Source: Apostichopus californicus (taxonomy: Eukaryota > Echinodermata > Holothuroidea > Aspidochirotida > Stichopodidae). Taken from it: a stretch of 34,580 nt of DNA. The translations under genes were made by a program, and so were the position numbers. The stretch covers positions 1 to 34,580 of the forward strand of contig JAIPMN010006630.1 in the NCBI GenBank assembly GCA_020650975.1, in the 5' to 3' direction. The notes under the pieces were generated by a model. It was not told where the DNA came from and did no database searches. It was given only the letters and a program-made list of their open reading frames with translations. Positions 32,899-34,580 of the stretch are shown here, one piece after another; positions within the stretch are counted from its first letter, which is position 1, and the number at the start of each line of letters is the position of its first letter.

Positions 32899-34261
32899 CT
32901 GGAGAAAGAGAGAGAAAGATACATATAAAGGATACTGTTTTAGGAACTATCATGCGAATCAGAAAGTACTGACGCCATGAAATGTAATATGCTGGTCAAA
33001 GAGAGTGAAATGCATTGACGAGGTCCAAGAAGAAGAAGAAGAAGAAGTGACATCGGAGACATATTTGCAGCAACTGAAAATTTCAAGAAAATTTGAAATT
33101 AAAAATTTAATAAAAATTTTAAAAAATGATTATGAAAGGACAGCAATTATAGAGTTTGAAAAGGGTGCCACCACCACCACCATTTTCATAAAGTATACTT
33201 TTAATATGAAAATATTACCCCTGGCCTCCCTAATTTACCCCAGACCAGAAGCCCACCCTCTCTTCAGACCTGCTATTTATCATGTTACAAAACAAAGTTA
33301 ACATTCATGTATGAGAAACGGGCCCAAAAGGGCAGCATATTCTCTCTGTAATAGGATCCACTCCCCCCCCCCTCTTCCCTCCAAGTAGAGTCCCTGCATT
33401 GAGAGTTAATAAGGGCACACACAGGAAACACTTTTGTTAGTAAGATCATCGGTCTACAGACAGACTTTTATCCACTTCTTATCTCGAATATATTCCGTAA
33501 GAAATGTTCTTGTCTGAGAAGGTGATATGTGCAAGGCTAATGAGTTCTTTTGTTCAATTATTTCCCACTGGATACATACTTAACCTTACACCCCTATGTG
33601 ATAAAAAAAAACAAAAACAGAAGTTGGACTTTGATCAATGATAATGAATGTGCTTAAGAATAATGTGCTTAAAGCATACTGTACTTGATAGAAGGACATT
33701 AAATGTAATTTATGTAAGGACTAGTAAAGTATGTAGACAGTATTAGAAATACAATACAACATGACCAGAAAGGGGGGGGGGGTGGGGGTGAGGGATGGAG
33801 GAGAGGGATGAGATGTACTAATACAGACATCAGTAGAAAACTTCACACACTAACCAGGGAGTAATTAAAGTGTTAAAGAATTCAATGCTACTGAATTACT
33901 TCCAATAACAACAAATCGATACTTAACCTCCTAAAGTAGTTAGAAGATTAATTGAACCCTAGGAAAATACTATTTTTACATTCAGACTGAGGACCCCATC
34001 ATTAAAAACCACCCACCCTAACCGTAACAGTACCCCTTAACAATAGAACAATGGAATTCCTTTGTTCAAGTCCTCCATTCTAAATATGGAACGAGTGCAC
34101 CATGCCCATAATAAAAGTCATTCATGTAACGATATAGTTAATCATTTGAAGGTGTTGAAATATTTACATAACCCTTTTTTACAAAATACTTAGGATTAAC
34201 TATTGATGAACATTTATCATGGAAGCAAAACATATTAATGATCTATTTAAATGTTTACTTA
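32899..34261. other. Intronic or intergenic stretch upstream of the ankyrin exon
   Basis: No exon is recognised on either strand. It holds a (GAA)n microsatellite at about 33029-33048, which creates a spurious Glu-rich ORF, a short (ACC)n at about 33168-33180, and C or G runs at 33363-33371 and 33772-33781. Confidence 0.5.
33029..33048. repeat. (GAA)n microsatellite
   Basis: Six to seven GAA units. Confidence 0.9.
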
Positions 34262-34580
34262 AGTTTCGTTTCGTTTCGTTTATTTGGTTTGTCGCTTCGC
34301 GTGTAAACACATAGATTCAACATAACATAAATGGTAGTAACAGAAGTTATATATATACGTGAGGTGAATCGAGGTGCACTGACACCCGACTGGGGCTTGA
34401 AGATGTGCATTCCCGTATACAATACACAAAAACAGAGAAAAAAATGAACAACTACTAAGACTAGCAGAAGAGAGACAGCCAGGGTTAAACCACAAAGTAG
34501 AAAATGGAAAACACCCCCAAGTAGAAAATGGAAAACACCCCCACCCTCCCATTAAACCCCCCCCCCTCCCTACCCATGAT
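34262..34580 (-). mobile_element. LINE/SINE-like 3' end with (CGAAA)n tail, truncated by window edge
   Basis: On the - strand the sequence ends in CCAAATAAACGAAACGAAAC, an AATAAA followed by a pentanucleotide tail, as in many non-LTR retroelements. Upstream it includes CAAGCCCCAGTCGGGTGTCA and GTGCACCTCGATTCACCTCA, which look like a structured 3' UTR. Near its far edge, AAGTAGAAAATGGAAAACAC is directly repeated twice with a C run. No reverse transcriptase coding is visible in the part seen. Confidence 0.5.

Noticed and set aside
33005..33301. Glu-rich 98-codon frame on the + strand
   Set aside because: The Glu run comes from a (GAA)n microsatellite and the rest has no recognisable feature.

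Overview
The window looks like genomic DNA from a marine invertebrate animal, most likely a deuterostome such as an echinoderm. The evidence is split genes with GT-AG introns, AT-rich non-coding DNA, many microsatellites and decayed retroelement and MITE-like debris, plus a nuclear receptor of the NR5B (Drosophila Hr39-like) type. The taxon is inferred from overall character, not from a marker. No bacterial-type operon, CRISPR array or rRNA is visible.

Layout. (1) Positions 1-2069, + strand: the 3' part of an unrecognised gene encoding an acidic, repetitive protein. At least four homologous phase-2 exons (about 29-31 codons each) stand in a row. Three of them have near-identical introns, so exon plus intron were duplicated recently. 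A terminal exon ends in TAG at 2067-2069; a 3' minisatellite (2156-2396) and an AATAAA (2442) follow. (2) 2.4-6.1 kb: intergenic, with a 126-bp tandem duplication and a foldback/MITE-like element at 4606-4992. (3) 6161-21578, + strand: a complete spliced nuclear receptor gene of four coding exons (6352-7993, 12440-12888, 17240-17495, 21340-21578; 861 aa). Splice phases agree at every junction. The product has a long disordered N-terminus, a two-zinc-finger DNA-binding domain with the NR5-type P-box CESCKG, a FTZ-F1 box restored exactly by the exon 1/2 splice, a hinge with a basic cluster, and a ligand-binding domain ending in a weak AF-2 helix. Its introns hold a TTAA-flanked element with 16-bp perfect terminal repeats, a retroelement tail nested in it, a 315-bp triplication of a hairpin-bearing retroelement-like tail, a G-rich tract and a Penelope-like fragment with a decayed hammerhead-ribozyme core. 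(4) 21.6-32.7 kb: intergenic or 3' flanking DNA with no convincing exon. It holds an eight-copy 30-bp minisatellite, an inverted repeat and a tRNA-derived element missing part of its T arm. (5) 32750-32898, - strand: a terminal exon with an ankyrin repeat; the rest of that gene is not identified here. (6) 34262-34580, - strand: a LINE/SINE-like 3' tail ending in a CGAAA-type microsatellite.

The nuclear receptor is the only gene whose role can be named. The neighbouring genes show no sign of working with it. The most notable points are the tandem exon array, the receptor's two-residue insertion between the zinc fingers, its atypical AF-2, and the ribozyme remnant in intron 3.
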